Positions 4,996-5,266 of a stretch of DNA of 5,266 nt are shown one piece after another. Each line of letters opens with the position of its first letter. Positions within the stretch are counted from its first letter, which is position 1. A program made the translations under genes and the position numbers. Source of the DNA: Pirellulaceae bacterium (GTDB lineage: Bacteria > Planctomycetota > Planctomycetia > Pirellulales > Pirellulaceae); contig JASLRF010000220.1 of the NCBI GenBank assembly GCA_030744095.1, positions 1-5,266 on the forward strand, read 5' to 3'. The notes beneath the pieces were generated by a model. It saw nothing but the letters and a program-made list of their open reading frames with translations, had not been told where the DNA came from and made no database searches.

Positions 4996-5266
4996 TCACG
5001 ACATTCTGGAGTTTTCCGCGCGAGTTCTCACGCAATGGGCGGTGAGCTTCCCAACGTTCGCGACGGTGTCGAGTGTGTTCAAGTACAACCACTGATGCTT
5101 CAGAATCCACCACCAGGCTTCGATCAGGGAATTGGAAAAATCGATCGCGGTTTGCGCCAGGACGCGTTTCAAGATCCCGGATGCGATCACTTCGTCCACG
5201 GCTGAATTGAAGTTCTCGACGCCGCCATCGACCAGCACGGCTGGCTTGCCTGTTGCCGGTGCAACA
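4996..5266 (-). CDS. Integrase-core (DDE) transposase, C-terminal part, cut by the window edge and prematurely ended
   Basis: This is the C-terminal catalytic part of an rve-fold transposase, which cuts and joins insertion-sequence ends. The minus-strand frame is open to the right edge, beginning VAPATGKPAVLVDGGVENFN, so the N-terminal part, including the first catalytic Asp, lies outside. The Asp of LVDGGVEN (codon 5227-5229) and the Glu of FSNSLIEAWW (codon 5119-5121) are exactly 35 residues apart, the DX35E spacing of IS3/IS481-type and retroviral integrases. WWILKHQWLYLNTLDT follows as expected. After GKLTAH the sequence degenerates to a TGA at 4996-4998, where relatives normally carry about 50 more residues containing a PHSAF..TPDEMYFG-type motif. 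That segment is missing, so the copy is probably inactive. I cannot assign an IS family or find terminal inverted repeats, since only one end is in view. Confidence 0.85.
   Translation of the reverse strand, partial: VAPATGKPAVLVDGGVENFNSAVDEVIASGILKRVLAQTAIDFSNSLIEAWWWILKHQWLYLNTLDTVANVGKLTAHCVRTRAENSRMS
4996..5266. mobile_element. Remnant of an insertion sequence entering from the right edge; inner boundary unresolved
   Basis: The transposase fragment marks an insertion sequence whose other end lies beyond 5266. Its left boundary must fall between the end of MttB homology (about 4855) and the transposase stop at 4996. No target-site duplication can be assessed with one end, and I see no clear terminal inverted repeat near the MttB break. 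Confidence 0.6.

Noticed and set aside
4751..5113. A 120-codon minus-strand frame across the MttB stump and transposase end
   Set aside because: It crosses two genes of different origin, is antisense to the MttB motifs and out of frame with the transposase. Only a short internal part might be a frameshifted transposase tail, which is noted separately.
1..5266. CRISPR array, tRNA or rRNA genes, toxin-antitoxin pair, phage genes
   Set aside because: I saw no regularly spaced direct repeats, cloverleaf sequence, rRNA motifs or phage proteins on either strand.

Overview
The window reads as chromosomal DNA of a heterotrophic bacterium, most likely a planctomycete. This rests on gene content: a secreted GHL10-type glycoside hydrolase with accessory sugar-binding-like domains, an MttB-type methyltransferase start, an amidase paired with a GatC/AtzG-like small subunit, and an integrase-type transposase of a kind common in that phylum. 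Weak or absent Shine-Dalgarno sites before several genes also fit. No rRNA or other phylogenetic marker is present, so the assignment is an inference.

Layout, left to right. (1) The first ~253 bases, minus strand, hold the N-terminal 84 residues of a PLP-dependent D-cysteine desulfhydrase/ACC deaminase-family enzyme that runs off the left edge. (2) Bases 272-618 carry no convincing gene. (3) Bases 619-2246, minus strand, hold a tight two-gene unit: a 65-residue GatC/AtzG-like protein overlapping by 4 bases a 477-residue amidase with a complete Lys-Ser-Ser triad. (4) Bases 2247-2541 contain a doubtful small reading frame with a broken start and three inverted repeats, two of them strong. (5) Bases 2542-4557, minus strand, encode a secreted three-domain GHL10 protein. 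(6) Bases 4558-4668 are a divergent intergenic region. (7) From 4669, plus strand, an MttB-family gene starts normally but loses homology after about 62 residues. (8) Bases 4996-5266, minus strand, are the C-terminal catalytic part of an integrase-type transposase that enters from the right edge and itself ends early.

The GHL10 protein, the small frame, the GatC/AtzG-like protein and the amidase lie on one strand in that order and could be one transcription unit. A plausible, unproven reading is a catabolic cluster: an exported enzyme acts on a glycan or glycoconjugate and a cytoplasmic amidase hydrolyses an amide-containing product. The PLP enzyme further downstream also fits amino-compound breakdown, but a 350-base gap separates it. 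The right-hand end is a rearranged scar: a methyltransferase stump, about 140 bases of uncertain origin, and a damaged transposase.

I see no CRISPR array, tRNA, rRNA or phage module, and nothing that clearly amounts to a new system. The best candidates for a second look are the structured 295-base region between GHL10 and the amidase pair, the uncharacterised amidase pair itself, and the chimeric junction near 4850-4995.
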